A stretch of 64,000 nt of DNA from Aquisalimonas sp. 2447. GTDB lineage: Bacteria > Pseudomonadota > Gammaproteobacteria > Nitrococcales > Aquisalimonadaceae. Positions within the stretch are counted from its first letter, which is position 1; every line of letters begins with the position of its first letter. Below are positions 8,579-17,581 of the stretch, piece after piece. The notes beneath the pieces are model-generated. The model was not told where the DNA came from. It saw only the letters and a program-made list of their open reading frames with translations, and ran no database searches. The position numbers were made by a program, and so were the translations under genes. Location: positions 402,501-466,500 of the forward strand of contig NZ_CP050695.1 in NCBI RefSeq assembly GCF_012044895.1. The letters are read 5' to 3'.

Positions 8579-10510
8579 TCATGGTGGGGTGTTATCCCCG
8601 GCTGGGCTGTCCGGCGCCGGCCAACGTCGGCCGCCGGCGAAACGTGTTACGCCCAGGCGGTCGAGAAACTCCAGGACCTGAATGGTCAGGTTGCGCCCGA
8701 TCCCGGAGCGGTCCCGGTACCAGGCAGCATCAAAGGTGCCATCGTCCGATTCCTTCGCCAGCACCCGGGCAATTGCCGCCAGCTCCGTTACGGTTTCGGG
8801 CAGGAAGAAGCGATTATCGGCCACGCGCGCCAGATAGCCGAGTGCGGCATAGCGCTCGAGGCGTGCCCGCAGGGCCTCCTTCTCCTCGCCCAGTTGGTCC
8901 GCCAGTTCCCCGAGGATGGGCGGACGCAGTCCTGCCTCGGTGAGTATTGTGCGGATACGCTCCAGGTCCGCGGCTTCGTCAGGCGGCAGTCGTGGCTGAT
9001 GGCCTGCCAGGCAGACACAGAATCGCTGCCGCTCCAGGGTACCGCGGTCCAGCAACGCGCGCAGGGCGGCGCGCACCAGCGCCGGGTCCCCGCGGTTGCG
9101 CAGACGCTCAATCAGGGCCGACTCGAGCAGGCCGGGGCTCGCCGGTTCCTCGTCATGCCAGATTGCCAGTTCCCGGGTGATCGTCAGGCACAGGGCGTCC
9201 CAGTGTTGCCGGGCGACAAGGCGCCTGTCATCACTGGCGTGGATGGCGAGTCCGATGTCACCGGCTGCCAGGGCTTCCGTCTCCGGCCGTGTCAGGTTGA
9301 AGGTGGCCGCAATCCAGGTCAGCGGGACGCCGTTGACAGCCTCGTCCAGCACACCCGGAAGTGCCGTGGCACCGTCCGCCTCATCCAGGGCGGCGAGCCA
9401 TGCCAGCCTCGGCGGCTTGTTGCGCCCCCGTTTGCGGGCGAACGGGTCCAGTACCCGGCCTCCGCCCATGGTGCGTTGTGCCGACTGGTCGCGGATCACG
9501 AACCGTGTGCCGTGGACGGCGTTCACCGGCCGGTCCAGGACCAGTTGCGCCATGCCCTGGTGCCCGGGTTGCAGGTCCCTGGTGTTCAACGGGACCACCC
9601 GGGCGTTTACCACCGCTGCACCGATGTGCAGATGCACCGGCGTCCAGTGCCCGAGGGCCCGGGGCTCATCAGGCAGCAGCCGCAGCCGGGTGTCCAGCTG
9701 GCAGGTGCCGAGATGCCCTTCGCGCGCCACCATCCACTGGCCACGCAAGCCGGTTTTCGCCGGCAACTCGCCGGAGACGATATTGATAGCGCAACGTTCG
9801 CCCGTGGCAGTGGCCTCCGCCGGCCGATCATTGACGCGCAGGGAGCGGACACGCACGGGAAAGCCCAGCGGAGAGACCATGAGTTCATCACCGGTCTCTG
9901 CCCGTCCCGCCGCAACGGCGCCGGCGACCACGCGACCAGCGCCGGCAATGGTGAAGTCCCGGTCCACGGCGAGGCGGAACCGTCCCGCGGGATCATGATT
10001 GCCCGGCTGATTGCCGGCCTGCGCCGCCAGGTGTGCGTCCAGTTTATTCAGGCCCTCACCGGTCACCGTGGATGTGGTGAACAACGGGGCATCTGTAAGC
10101 GTGGTGGATGCCAGCAGGGCGCGTACGTCCGTCGACACGTCGGTTACCCGCTGCGGCGTGACCCGGTCACACTTGGTCACCACCACCGCGCCATGCCGCA
10201 TGCCGAGGAGATCGACAATCCACAGATGCTCGCGGGTCTGGGGCATCGGCCCGTCGTCCGCGGCCACCACCAGCAGCACGAAATCCACCATGGCAACGCC
10301 GGCCAGCATGTTGCGCACGAACCGTTCGTGGCCGGGCACGTCCACGAATCCCAGGCGCTGGCCGCCGGGATGATCCATGTAGGCAAAGCCCGGCTCGATG
10401 GTGAGCCCGCGGCGCTGCTCCTCGGCAAGCCGGTCCGTGTGGATACCGGTGAGGGCCCGGACCAGCTGGGTCTTGCCATGATCCACGTGCCCGGCGGTGG
10501 CTATGATCAT
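8579..10510 (-). CDS. selB: Selenocysteine-specific elongation factor
   Basis: SelB carries Sec-tRNA to the ribosome at UGA codons followed by a SECIS hairpin. The 643-residue protein has an EF-Tu-like GTPase domain (G1 AGHVDHGKT, G3 DVPGHERF, G4 TKCD), two beta-barrel domains, and a C-terminal run of winged helices (about residues 380-640) that bind SECIS RNA. The length is normal for the bacterial factor. Its ATG overlaps the selA stop (ATGA), so translation is probably coupled. The gene sits between selA and selC. Confidence 0.97.
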   Translation of the reverse strand: MIIATAGHVDHGKTQLVRALTGIHTDRLAEEQRRGLTIEPGFAYMDHPGGQRLGFVDVPGHERFVRNMLAGVAMVDFVLLVVAADDGPMPQTREHLWIVDLLGMRHGAVVVTKCDRVTPQRVTDVSTDVRALLASTTLTDAPLFTTSTVTGEGLNKLDAHLAAQAGNQPGNHDPAGRFRLAVDRDFTIAGAGRVVAGAVAAGRAETGDELMVSPLGFPVRVRSLRVNDRPAEATATGERCAINIVSGELPAKTGLRGQWMVAREGHLGTCQLDTRLRLLPDEPRALGHWTPVHLHIGAAVVNARVVPLNTRDLQPGHQGMAQLVLDRPVNAVHGTRFVIRDQSAQRTMGGGRVLDPFARKRGRNKPPRLAWLAALDEADGATALPGVLDEAVNGVPLTWIAATFNLTRPETEALAAGDIGLAIHASDDRRLVARQHWDALCLTITRELAIWHDEEPASPGLLESALIERLRNRGDPALVRAALRALLDRGTLERQRFCVCLAGHQPRLPPDEAADLERIRTILTEAGLRPPILGELADQLGEEKEALRARLERYAALGYLARVADNRFFLPETVTELAAIARVLAKESDDGTFDAAWYRDRSGIGRNLTIQVLEFLDRLGVTRFAGGRRWPAPDSPAGDNTPP

Positions 10511-11904
10511 GGCCGCTGGTTTTCCTCAAGCTGCGCGTGGAACGCGTGCTCGTCTTCCAGGCAGCGCACGTCCAGCAGCAGGGCACCGTCGGCAATGCGC
10601 CCGATCACCGGCACGGGCAGCCGCCGCAAGCGTGCGGCGATCCGGCCGAGCAGGCCGCCCCCGCCGCGACGGGCAGCCGGCTGGATCCGCAGGGCGTGAC
10701 TGGGGAGGCGATCCACCGGCAGGGAGCCGCTGCCGATCTGGCTTGCCACGGAGACGTGGTCAACCCGGACTGGCTCATCCGCCAGCCACTTGGCAAGCAC
10801 CGGCTGCAGTCTGACGGCGACCTGCCTGATGGCGTCTTCGGGGCGCGTAAGCAGGCGCAGCGTCGGCACGCGATGGCACAGGCTGTCGGGGTCGGCGTAC
10901 AGGCGCAGCACCGCCTCCAGGGCGGCCAGCGTCATGCGGTCACAGCGCATGGCCCGCTTCATGGGGTTTCTGCGAATCCGGGCGACGAGGTCGGCCCGCC
11001 CCGCGATGATCCCCGCCTGCGGGCCGCCCAGGAGTTTGTCGCCGCTGAACGTGACCAGATCCGCTCCGCCGGCCAGTGCCTCCTTCGGCGTGGGTTCGTG
11101 GGGCAGGCCGTAGCGGGTGAGGTCCACCAGGGTGCCCGCGCCCAGGTCAACGGCGAACGGGATGCCGTGCTCGCGGGTGAGCTGCGCCAGCTCATGCTCG
11201 GCCGGCGCCGCTGTAAAGCCTTCGATGCGGTAGTTGCTGGTATGGACCTTCAGCGCCATGGCCGGGCGCGATTCCATGGCTTCAGCGTAATCCTGCAGGT
11301 GGGTGCGGTTGGTGGTGCCCACCTCGTGCAGCTTGCATCCGGCGCGGGCCATGATGTCCGGCAGCCGGAAGGCGCCACCGATCTCGATCAGCTCCCCCCG
11401 GGACACCACCACCTGACGACGCTGCGCCAGCGTGTTCAGCATGAGCATGAGCGCGGCGGCGTTGTTGTTCACTACCGTTGCCGCTTCCGCCCCGGTGAGC
11501 CGCTGCAGCCAGGATTCCACATGGGCGTCACGGTCCCCGCGCTTGCCGGTCTCCAGGTCAAACTCGACGTTCGACGCGCCGGTGGTCACGCGGACCACGG
11601 CCTCGATGGCCTCCGGCGGCAAGGGTGCCCGGCCCAGGTTGGTGTGCAGCACGGTGCCGGTGAGGTTGAAAACGGGTACCTGGGAGGGGGTGACCGCCGC
11701 CACCACGCGCTGCTCGACACCGGCGACGATGCTGGGGTCATCCGCCGGATTGCCCGACGCCCGCCAGCCGGCCAGTTCGCCGCGCACCGCGTCCAGTACC
11801 GGCTGCCTGCCGTGGGCATCCACAAGCGCGGCCACGGCCGGCCAGCCCAGGACGCGATCCACGGCGGGCAGCCGGTGCCGCTTGTCCGCGTCGCCGGCGG
11901 TCAC
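10507..11904 (-). CDS. selA: L-seryl-tRNA(Sec) selenium transferase
   Basis: SelA is a PLP-dependent decamer that converts Ser-tRNA(Sec) to Sec-tRNA(Sec) using selenophosphate. The 465-residue protein shows the N-terminal tRNA-binding region (LPAVDRVLGWP), NLTGTVLHTNLGRAPL, SNVEFDLETGKRG, NNNAAALML, and the PLP-lysine segment TFSGDKLLGGPQAG. The start is GTG at 11904, 27 nt after the stop of the UGSC selenoprotein gene. The direct adjacency of substrate gene and machinery is notable. Selenophosphate synthetase (selD) is not in this window. Confidence 0.97.
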   Translation of the reverse strand: MTAGDADKRHRLPAVDRVLGWPAVAALVDAHGRQPVLDAVRGELAGWRASGNPADDPSIVAGVEQRVVAAVTPSQVPVFNLTGTVLHTNLGRAPLPPEAIEAVVRVTTGASNVEFDLETGKRGDRDAHVESWLQRLTGAEAATVVNNNAAALMLMLNTLAQRRQVVVSRGELIEIGGAFRLPDIMARAGCKLHEVGTTNRTHLQDYAEAMESRPAMALKVHTSNYRIEGFTAAPAEHELAQLTREHGIPFAVDLGAGTLVDLTRYGLPHEPTPKEALAGGADLVTFSGDKLLGGPQAGIIAGRADLVARIRRNPMKRAMRCDRMTLAALEAVLRLYADPDSLCHRVPTLRLLTRPEDAIRQVAVRLQPVLAKWLADEPVRVDHVSVASQIGSGSLPVDRLPSHALRIQPAARRGGGGLLGRIAARLRRLPVPVIGRIADGALLLDVRCLEDEHAFHAQLEENQRP

Positions 11905-11931
11905 GCCGGCCGCTCGCCAGCGGCGAGCCGG

Positions 11932-12465
11932 TCAGGCCGGTGATGCGTTCTGGACCAGGTGTTCGACAATGGTCTCGAACACCTGGTCCGCCAGGGCGCG
12001 TAACTCGTCGTCACGGCGGTCCTGGATCGGGTGATGCACGAACACCATGGCGGGGGAGAACCCCAGCGCCCGCGACTGCGCGGCAACCGCATCAACGAAT
12101 TCCGTGGTGGCAACACCGACTCCCGGAATGCCTCGACCTTCAAGGTCTGCGATGTCATGCGTACAGCACGACGTGCAGGAGCCTCAGTCGGCCAGGCCTT
12201 CAACAACGAGGTCGCACTCCCGGGTCAGCTGCTGGTACAGCTCGGCGGGAGCGGGGCGGGTGAAGGTGGGCTTGCGGTAGTGCCGCACCGTGACGCCGCG
12301 ATCGGTGAGCAGTTCATCCAGGCGCGCGAGGAATACGTCGCCGCGGGGCTTGGATATGTCCAGCAGTCCCACGGTGGCGCCGCGAAGGCTGGTCGGCCGC
12401 GGCGCCCTGGGGCGTTCGGCCGCGGAGCGCTCCGCGGTGGGATCAAGCAGTATCTGGTCGGTCAT
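11932..12465 (-). CDS. UGSC-family selenoprotein with in-frame UGA read as selenocysteine
   Basis: The gene reads 93 codons from ATG 12465 to a TGA at 12184-12186, then continues in the same frame for 83 codons to a second TGA at 11932-11934. Around the first TGA the protein reads GLAD-U-GSCTSCCTHD, the Sec-Gly-Ser-Cys motif for which the UGSC family is named; Sec is residue 94 of 177. A SECIS-like hairpin lies 11 nt downstream, and selA, selB and selC follow on the same strand. The ATG overlaps the stop of the upstream thioredoxin-fold gene by 4 nt (ATGA). A standard gene caller would truncate it to 93 codons. The Sec/Cys pair suggests a redox role, but the substrate is unknown. Confidence 0.93.
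12154..12172 (-). promoter_or_regulatory. SECIS-like hairpin for selenocysteine insertion
   Basis: In the mRNA, arms GUCGUGC and GCAUGAC (seven pairs, one G-U) close a UGUAC loop. The hairpin starts 11 nt after the UGA codon, the same distance as the minimal upper stem-loop in E. coli fdhF. The loop contains a GU dinucleotide as in known SelB targets. Pairing and spacing are direct observations; SelB recognition is inferred. Confidence 0.75.
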
Positions 12466-13898
12466 GAGCCGATCTCCCTGGTAACGGGTGAAGAGCCGAT
12501 GGGGCCGGATGCGGCCCAGCCGGCAATGACAGCGGAAAACAGGCCGGCGGTGCCGCCCACGCGAACGATGTTCAGCCCGCCCGGCCGGAACTTGGGCACC
12601 GTCTTGTCGGCGAACTTCGCCGGCAGCCCCTCGGCAATGCCCTGCGCGCCGGCGATCATGTCCTCGCCGGGCAACTGCAGCAGTTGATCGAGTTCCTCCA
12701 GCAGGCGGGCCTTGGTCCAGCCCGCCGCCGCGAACACGTTGCAGTGCTCGGGCGAGACGGCGAGAAAGGCATCCCCCGCCATGGCGAGTTTCGGGTGATC
12801 CACCACCCGCAGGCAGGCGGCGAAGGTCCGCGCCAGGGATTCCGGCGTGCGGGATTTCTGGTCGACGACGCTCTGTACGCCCTCGCCGGCGAACAGGGTG
12901 ACCGTGGAGGCCTCCGGTGAAAAGCCGCGTTGTACCGCAAGGCTTTCCCAGCACGGGTCCTCTGCCTCGGCAAAGCAGAAGGTGTACTTGCCCGGCGTGC
13001 CCATGGCGGCGCGGTCGATCTCGCCGGGGCGGCCGCCGCCGACATTGCGGATGACCAGCTGCAGCGCGCGGCCGATGGTGGCGTTGGCGCGATTGCCCTG
13101 CCCCAGGGCGTTGACGCCAGAGTTCATGCCGATGGACCGGGCCACCGGGCCGTTGACCACCACCATCGGCCCGCAGAACATGGTGGTGCACAGGATGCCG
13201 TGCATGCCGAACTCGTCCTCCAGCGCCGCCTCCACCGCGGCCAGGACCACTGGCATGTACTCGGGCTTGCAACCCGCCATCACGGCATTGATGGCCACTT
13301 TCTCCACGGTGCACGGGGCCAGGTCCGGTGGCACGTGGCCGATGACTTCGCCGGGGTCGCGCTGCGTTCCCCTGAGCATGCGCAGCACCCGCTCCGCCGT
13401 GGGTGGCACTACCGGCAGGCCGTCGGTCCAGCCGCGTTCGAAGCAGGCCTCCACCGGGTCCTCGGCGTCACCGACGGTTACCTCGCGGGCACTGAGACCG
13501 CTGTCGCCGAAGCGCACGGCCAGGGCTTCAGCGACGCCCGGGTCCTGGGTCTTCGAGCCGCAGCCGGGCCGCATGGGCGGCAAGTCCGCTCCCAGGCTCT
13601 CGCGTCCGCAGATGCGTTGCCAGTCGTCGCGATGCCAGCCGTAGGTGCGCTCGACTTCAGCGCCATCAGCCATGCGGAGCAGAGTGGGTACGATCTCGAT
13701 GCCGAGCCGGTAGGAGGTTTCCAGGCTGGCGTCATGGAACTGGCCGGGGAGGTCGGCCGCGTAGGCGGGGTCGTCCTGGACGACGACTGTCAGCGGGGCT
13801 CCGTCCGCGGAGAGTTCACGCAGGACCGATTCCACCAGACCGCAGGTCGGGCAATCGCGCTTGGCGACCACAACAAGGCCGTCCGCGGGCGGTGACAT
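12462..13898 (-). CDS. Two-domain protein: thioredoxin-fold domain fused to a conserved domain, partner of the UGSC selenoprotein
   Basis: A 478-residue protein. Residues 1-~100 look like a thioredoxin/glutaredoxin fold: an AKRDCPTCGL redox motif (Cys16, Cys19) and a later IVPTLL segment with the expected cis-proline. The remaining ~370 residues form a domain I do not recognise by function, with striking segments WTDGLPVVPPT, CTVEKVAINAVMAGCKPEYMP, NALGQGNRANATIGRALQL and several Cys residues. Its stop overlaps the selenoprotein start (ATGA). A long upstream extension to 14000 is open, but a TTGACA-type promoter at 13953-13981 lies inside it, so ATG 13898 is preferred. A disulfide/selenide relay with the UGSC protein is a reasonable inference. 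Confidence 0.75.
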   Translation of the reverse strand: MSPPADGLVVVAKRDCPTCGLVESVLRELSADGAPLTVVVQDDPAYAADLPGQFHDASLETSYRLGIEIVPTLLRMADGAEVERTYGWHRDDWQRICGRESLGADLPPMRPGCGSKTQDPGVAEALAVRFGDSGLSAREVTVGDAEDPVEACFERGWTDGLPVVPPTAERVLRMLRGTQRDPGEVIGHVPPDLAPCTVEKVAINAVMAGCKPEYMPVVLAAVEAALEDEFGMHGILCTTMFCGPMVVVNGPVARSIGMNSGVNALGQGNRANATIGRALQLVIRNVGGGRPGEIDRAAMGTPGKYTFCFAEAEDPCWESLAVQRGFSPEASTVTLFAGEGVQSVVDQKSRTPESLARTFAACLRVVDHPKLAMAGDAFLAVSPEHCNVFAAAGWTKARLLEELDQLLQLPGEDMIAGAQGIAEGLPAKFADKTVPKFRPGGLNIVRVGGTAGLFSAVIAGWAASGPIGSSPVTREIGS

Positions 13899-13952
13899 GG
13901 GTGGCAGCCCCCAGTTAAGGCGCGGGCGCAGGCCCGACAGGGTTTCACTGCC

Positions 13953-13981
13953 AAAGTGCGCACCGCCAGAGGCATTGTCAA
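13953..13981 (-). promoter_or_regulatory. Candidate sigma70 promoter of the selenium operon
   Basis: On the minus strand TTGACA (13981-13976) is followed after 17 bp by CACTTT (13958-13953). The -35 box is perfect and the -10 weak. It would start transcription near 13946, about 48 nt before the ATG at 13898, and could drive the fusion gene, the selenoprotein gene, selA, selB and perhaps selC. Confidence 0.45.
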
Positions 13982-14097
13982 GCAAAGCGCGGCGCGACAA
14001 CCTCGTCGCGTGCTCCTATACCTCCTGGCCCGTCCGGCGCTGCGTCGGGCAGGAGGCGGTGGCGGTCCCGACCCTCTTCAAGCGAGGCTCCCCCACA

Positions 14098-14172
14098 TTA
14101 TCTCATGCCGAGGAACGAGAGGATGAACACGACAATGACGACGAAACCGACGACGTAAATGATGCTATTCAT
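14098..14172 (-). CDS. Very small single-pass membrane protein
   Basis: A 24-codon gene: ATG at 14172, stop TAA at 14098-14100, with GGAAG about 7 nt before the start. The product begins MNSIIYVVGFVV, continues with Val/Ile/Phe residues, and ends SFLGMR, so almost the whole peptide is one membrane helix with a basic end. It lies 66 nt downstream of the csbD-like gene on the same strand. Similar tiny hydrophobic proteins accompany CsbD-type genes in other proteobacteria. Function unknown. Confidence 0.6.
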   Translation of the reverse strand: MNSIIYVVGFVVIVVFILSFLGMR

Positions 14173-14238
14173 GATAAGGCTTCCTTTAATTACTGAGTTC
14201 AACGGTGCCGCGCCACCGGCGCGGCGGGGTTTTCAGAT

Positions 14239-14442
14239 TTAGTACGGCGTGAGCACAGGGCTCATTTTCGTTGCCTTGTGGGCATCGTCTTTCACATCGC
14301 CGTACCCGGCTTCGACCTTGCCTCCGTGTTTTTCGGCATTGCCTTCGCGCTCCATGGCACCCTCGCCCATGAGCCGGCCGGTGATTTCCTTGATCTTGCC
14401 CATGGCCGAGCCGGCACGGCCTTTCAGTTGGTTTTGGTTCAT
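14239..14442 (-). CDS. CsbD family stress protein
   Basis: A 67-residue hydrophilic protein with the CsbD pattern: MNQNQLKGRAGSAMGKIKE, then TGRLMGEGAMEREGNAEK, then GKVEAGYGDVKDD. These small proteins are induced in general stress responses; their biochemical role is not established. ATG 14442 gives the family N-terminus. It is probably cotranscribed with the 24-residue membrane protein downstream. Confidence 0.85.
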   Translation of the reverse strand: MNQNQLKGRAGSAMGKIKEITGRLMGEGAMEREGNAEKHGGKVEAGYGDVKDDAHKATKMSPVLTPY

Positions 14443-14800
14443 GACAGGTCATCCAGAGTGCGGTTCGTGGAGGTGGCTGCATCGCGACCGGAACGCGCCG
14501 TGATGCGGGATGAAGTTCTGAGACTAGTCGCATGGGGGACGGGAGTCGGTGCGCTCGCCAACGCAGGCGGGTGTGCACGGGTGCCCGGTGAGAAATCACC
14601 GGCGTCGGTGTACAGTGAGTGAATCGGTTGTGGTTGTCGGAGGCCTTGAGTGGTGACGAAGTCGGTTGGGCGCAGCATGTTCGCCCCGGTCCTGGTGCTG
14701 GTGGCCCTTCGCGCAACCGGCAGCCGTTGCCCAGCTGCCGCTCGCGGAACTGATCGAACAGCCGCAGGAACTGCTTGGAGACAGGAAAGCGACGTACGGA
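14443..14800. other. Gene-poor interval with a possible frameshifted remnant
   Basis: No convincing intact gene is seen between csbD and the UspA gene. On the plus strand from about 14650 a signal-peptide-like stretch (MFAPVLVLVA) runs into a different frame that reads PFAQPAAVAQLPLAELIEQ and stops at 14828-14830 inside the convergent UspA gene. One deleted or inserted base near 14705 would join them. This could be a decayed exported-protein gene or chance. The rest looks like upstream sequence for csbD. Confidence 0.3.
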
Positions 14801-15655
14801 TCAGCGCAGGATCAACAACGGGATCGGTGAGCGCATGATCATGTGCGACGTGGTGCTGCCCACGAAGAACTGACGCAGCCGCGACTGCCCGTAGGCCCCC
14901 ATGGCCAGCAGGTGGATGTTGTTCGCCTCGCGGTAATCGCAGACCACCTCGTTCACGTCGCCGGATTTCACCGCCGTGGTCACGCTGAAGCCCCGCTTCT
15001 CCAGCCGCGCCCGCGGGGTTCCCAGCTTCTCGCGATTGGCGTCGGTCTCGGCCCCCACCATCAGGATATGCGCCTCCAGCCCCACCAGGAGATCGCTCCC
15101 GGCCAGCCGGTCCACCACCTTGTCGGCGGTGGCGCTACCGTCGTAGGCGATCAGAAAGCGCTCCGGTGCCCGGAACTCCAGGGGCACTACCAGCATCGGC
15201 GCGTGCAGGGTGCGGATGATGCTCTCCAGGTGGCTGCCAATATGGCGGCTGACCACGTCGCCGTCCTTGCCCTGCTTGCCCAGGACCAGCAGCCGTGTGT
15301 CCTCCTCCAGCGCCGACAGCGCCTCGGTGATATCGCCGTTGCGGAGCAGACGGCCGGGATCTTCCACGCCGGCGGCGCTGACGCGGGCAATGGCATCGGC
15401 AAGCACGGCCCGGCCTTGCTCCCGCACCAGCTTGCCGCGCTTCTCCTCCAGCTCCACCAGCTCCTCGAGCAGGTGCTCCCTGCTGCCCAGGGCAAGGTTG
15501 CCGCTGTAGTCGGGTTCGCGCTCGCCGTGGGGGTTGCGGACGACATGCACCAGCGTCAGGGGTGCCTCCAGGCGCTGGCACGCCCAGGCGGCATGGTCAC
15601 AGACGGATTCGGACGAGCGCGAGCCGTCCACGCAGGCGAATACCTTTTCATTCAT
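14801..15655 (-). CDS. Tandem-domain universal stress protein
   Basis: A 284-residue protein with two UspA-like Rossmann domains: residues 1-~155 (FACVDGSRSSE ... LVLGKQGKDGD) and ~160-284 (FLIAYDGSATADK ... LLAMGAYGQSRLRQFFVGSTT). The second domain keeps the ATP-type G-x2-G-x9-G(S/T) signature (GAYGQSRLRQFFVGST). It lies 37 nt downstream of the SulP transporter on the same strand; UspA genes are commonly coupled to SulP genes and may regulate transport or respond to energy state. Confidence 0.92.
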   Translation of the reverse strand: MNEKVFACVDGSRSSESVCDHAAWACQRLEAPLTLVHVVRNPHGEREPDYSGNLALGSREHLLEELVELEEKRGKLVREQGRAVLADAIARVSAAGVEDPGRLLRNGDITEALSALEEDTRLLVLGKQGKDGDVVSRHIGSHLESIIRTLHAPMLVVPLEFRAPERFLIAYDGSATADKVVDRLAGSDLLVGLEAHILMVGAETDANREKLGTPRARLEKRGFSVTTAVKSGDVNEVVCDYREANNIHLLAMGAYGQSRLRQFFVGSTTSHMIMRSPIPLLILR

Positions 15656-15692
15656 GATGCTCTCGCTCCCTGGCCGGCGCCCGGCTCGCGGA

Positions 15693-17186
15693 TCAATGGC
15701 CCATCAGCCGGTCGATGGCGTCCGGCTTGTCGTGTACGGCGTGGCGGTCGACGATGGTGGCGGTGGCCTCGTTCATGCCCACGAGCTCCACGTCGGTGCC
15801 TTCGCGGCGGAAATTGACGACCACACGGTCCAGTGCCGCGACGGAGCTGATATCCCAGAAGTGGGCGCGGGTCAGATCAATGGTCACCCTATCGAGGTCT
15901 TCCTGGAAGTCAAAGGCCTTCATGAATTTCTCGGTGGAGGCGAAGAACACCTGACCGATGACGCGATAGGTGCGGTGCAGGGTCTGATCGTCCGGATGTT
16001 CGTTGGCATCGGAGCCCACGTGCAGGAACTGACTGACCTTGTTGGCGAAGAACAGGCCCGCCAGCAGCACCCCGGTGAGCACGCCGATGGCCAGGTTGTG
16101 GGTCAGCACGGTCACCGCCACGGTGCTGACCATGACGATATTGGTGCTCAGCGGGTTCTTGCGCAGGTTGCGGATGGAGCTCCAGCTGAACGTGCCGACG
16201 GCCACCATGATCATCACCGCCACCAGTGCGGCCATGGGGATCATCTTGAGCAGGGGCGAGAGAAACACCACCAGCACCAGCAGCACCAGCCCGGCCACCA
16301 GCGAGGAAAGCCGCCCGCGGCCCCCGGATTTCACGTTGATGATGGACTGGCCGATCATGGCGCAGCCGGCCATGCCGCCGAAGCTGCCGGCCACCAGGTT
16401 GGCGATGCCCTGACCCTTGCACTCGCGGTCGCGGTCCGTCTCGGTATCGGTGAGGTTGTCCACGATGCTCTGGGTCATCATGGACTCAAGCAGGCCCACC
16501 ACGGTGAGCGCCAGCGAGTAGGGCAGGATGATCCACAGGGTTTCCAGGTTCAGGGGCACGTCCGGCCACAGGAACACCGGCAGTGTGTCCGGCAGCTCGC
16601 CCATGTCCCCCACGGTGGGCACTTGCATGCCCAGGGACCAGGCCAGCAGGGTGAGCACCACGATGGTCACCAGCGGCGAGGGAATGGTCCGGGTCAGGTA
16701 GGGCAGCAGGTAAATGATGGCCAGACCAGCAGCAACCATGGGGTAGACCGACCAGGGCACGTCGATCAACTCCGGGATCTGCGCCATGAAGATCAGGATG
16801 GCCAGCGCGTTGACGAACCCGGTCATCACCGAGTTGGAGATGAAGCGCATGACCCGGCCGATCTGCAGGTAACCGGCGATGATCTGCAGTACCCCGGTGA
16901 GCAGCGTGGCGGCCAGCAGATATTCCAGCCCGTGTTCCGCCACCAGGGTGATCATGAGCAGGGCCATGGCGGCTGTGGCCGCCGAGATCATCCCGGGCCG
17001 GGCACCGGTGAACGCGATGACCACGGCGATACAGAACGAGGCGTAGAGCCCCACCTGCGGGTCCACGCCGGCGATGATGGAAAAGGCGATGGCCTCGGGG
17101 ATCAGCGCCAGGGCGACGATGGTGCCGGCCAGCACATCCCCCCGGATGTTACCGAACCACTCCTGCTTCACTCTGTACCAGTTCAT
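15693..17186 (-). CDS. SulP family anion permease with C-terminal STAS domain
   Basis: A 497-residue inner-membrane transporter of the SLC26/SulP family. The N-terminus ([30 protein letters not shown]) holds the family start, followed by about a dozen membrane segments; [15 protein letters not shown] matches the conserved central motif. The STAS domain (about residues 400-490) follows. Members carry sulfate, bicarbonate or other anions, and the close UspA gene resembles bicarbonate-type (BicA-like) loci, but the substrate cannot be assigned. An upstream in-frame ATG at 17279 exists; ATG 17186 with AGGGAAG upstream is preferred. Confidence 0.9.
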   Translation of the reverse strand: MNWYRVKQEWFGNIRGDVLAGTIVALALIPEAIAFSIIAGVDPQVGLYASFCIAVVIAFTGARPGMISAATAAMALLMITLVAEHGLEYLLAATLLTGVLQIIAGYLQIGRVMRFISNSVMTGFVNALAILIFMAQIPELIDVPWSVYPMVAAGLAIIYLLPYLTRTIPSPLVTIVVLTLLAWSLGMQVPTVGDMGELPDTLPVFLWPDVPLNLETLWIILPYSLALTVVGLLESMMTQSIVDNLTDTETDRDRECKGQGIANLVAGSFGGMAGCAMIGQSIINVKSGGRGRLSSLVAGLVLLVLVVFLSPLLKMIPMAALVAVMIMVAVGTFSWSSIRNLRKNPLSTNIVMVSTVAVTVLTHNLAIGVLTGVLLAGLFFANKVSQFLHVGSDANEHPDDQTLHRTYRVIGQVFFASTEKFMKAFDFQEDLDRVTIDLTRAHFWDISSVAALDRVVVNFRREGTDVELVGMNEATATIVDRHAVHDKPDAIDRLMGH

Positions 17187-17581
17187 GGGGCTTCCCTGTG
17201 GGGTGTCGGTACGACGTCGCGGCCAGCACGTGCTTGGAGCCGCGCGGGCAAACGAAACGTCTCGTGATCGCGGCGGCACCGCGATCGGCTCTCAATTGGG
17301 GTGATGGTGCGGGTCGGTCACCGTGATGCGCCGGGCGCAGGTGATGCCGGCCCCGGAATGCGGGCGTGCTGGCCGCGGCGGGTGTGTCCGCTACGGCAGC
17401 GCGATATGCCGGGTGTTGCTGGGCACGTTGCCTTATATTACTGACCGTCCAAGGGCGCGGGACACTACACCATTTCACGGTGCGGGGGAAGTAACGTCTT
17501 CCCGGCCGGGCGGGAAAGGCGGTGGGAGCCACGGGGTTATCGCATCCAGCGAGTGCGCGGTGCTGTCGGGGCCGTAATGGC

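Noticed and set aside
12184-12186. Reading the UGSC gene as a pseudogene with a nonsense mutation
   Set aside because: The frame is intact after the TGA, the motif fits the selenoprotein family, a SECIS-like hairpin is correctly placed, and selA, selB and selC adjoin.
12184-13314. A long alternative minus-strand frame ending at the TGA at 12184
   Set aside because: Upstream of 12465 it overlaps the conserved thioredoxin-fusion gene out of frame and has no family pattern. Only the part from ATG 12465 is real, and it belongs to the selenoprotein.
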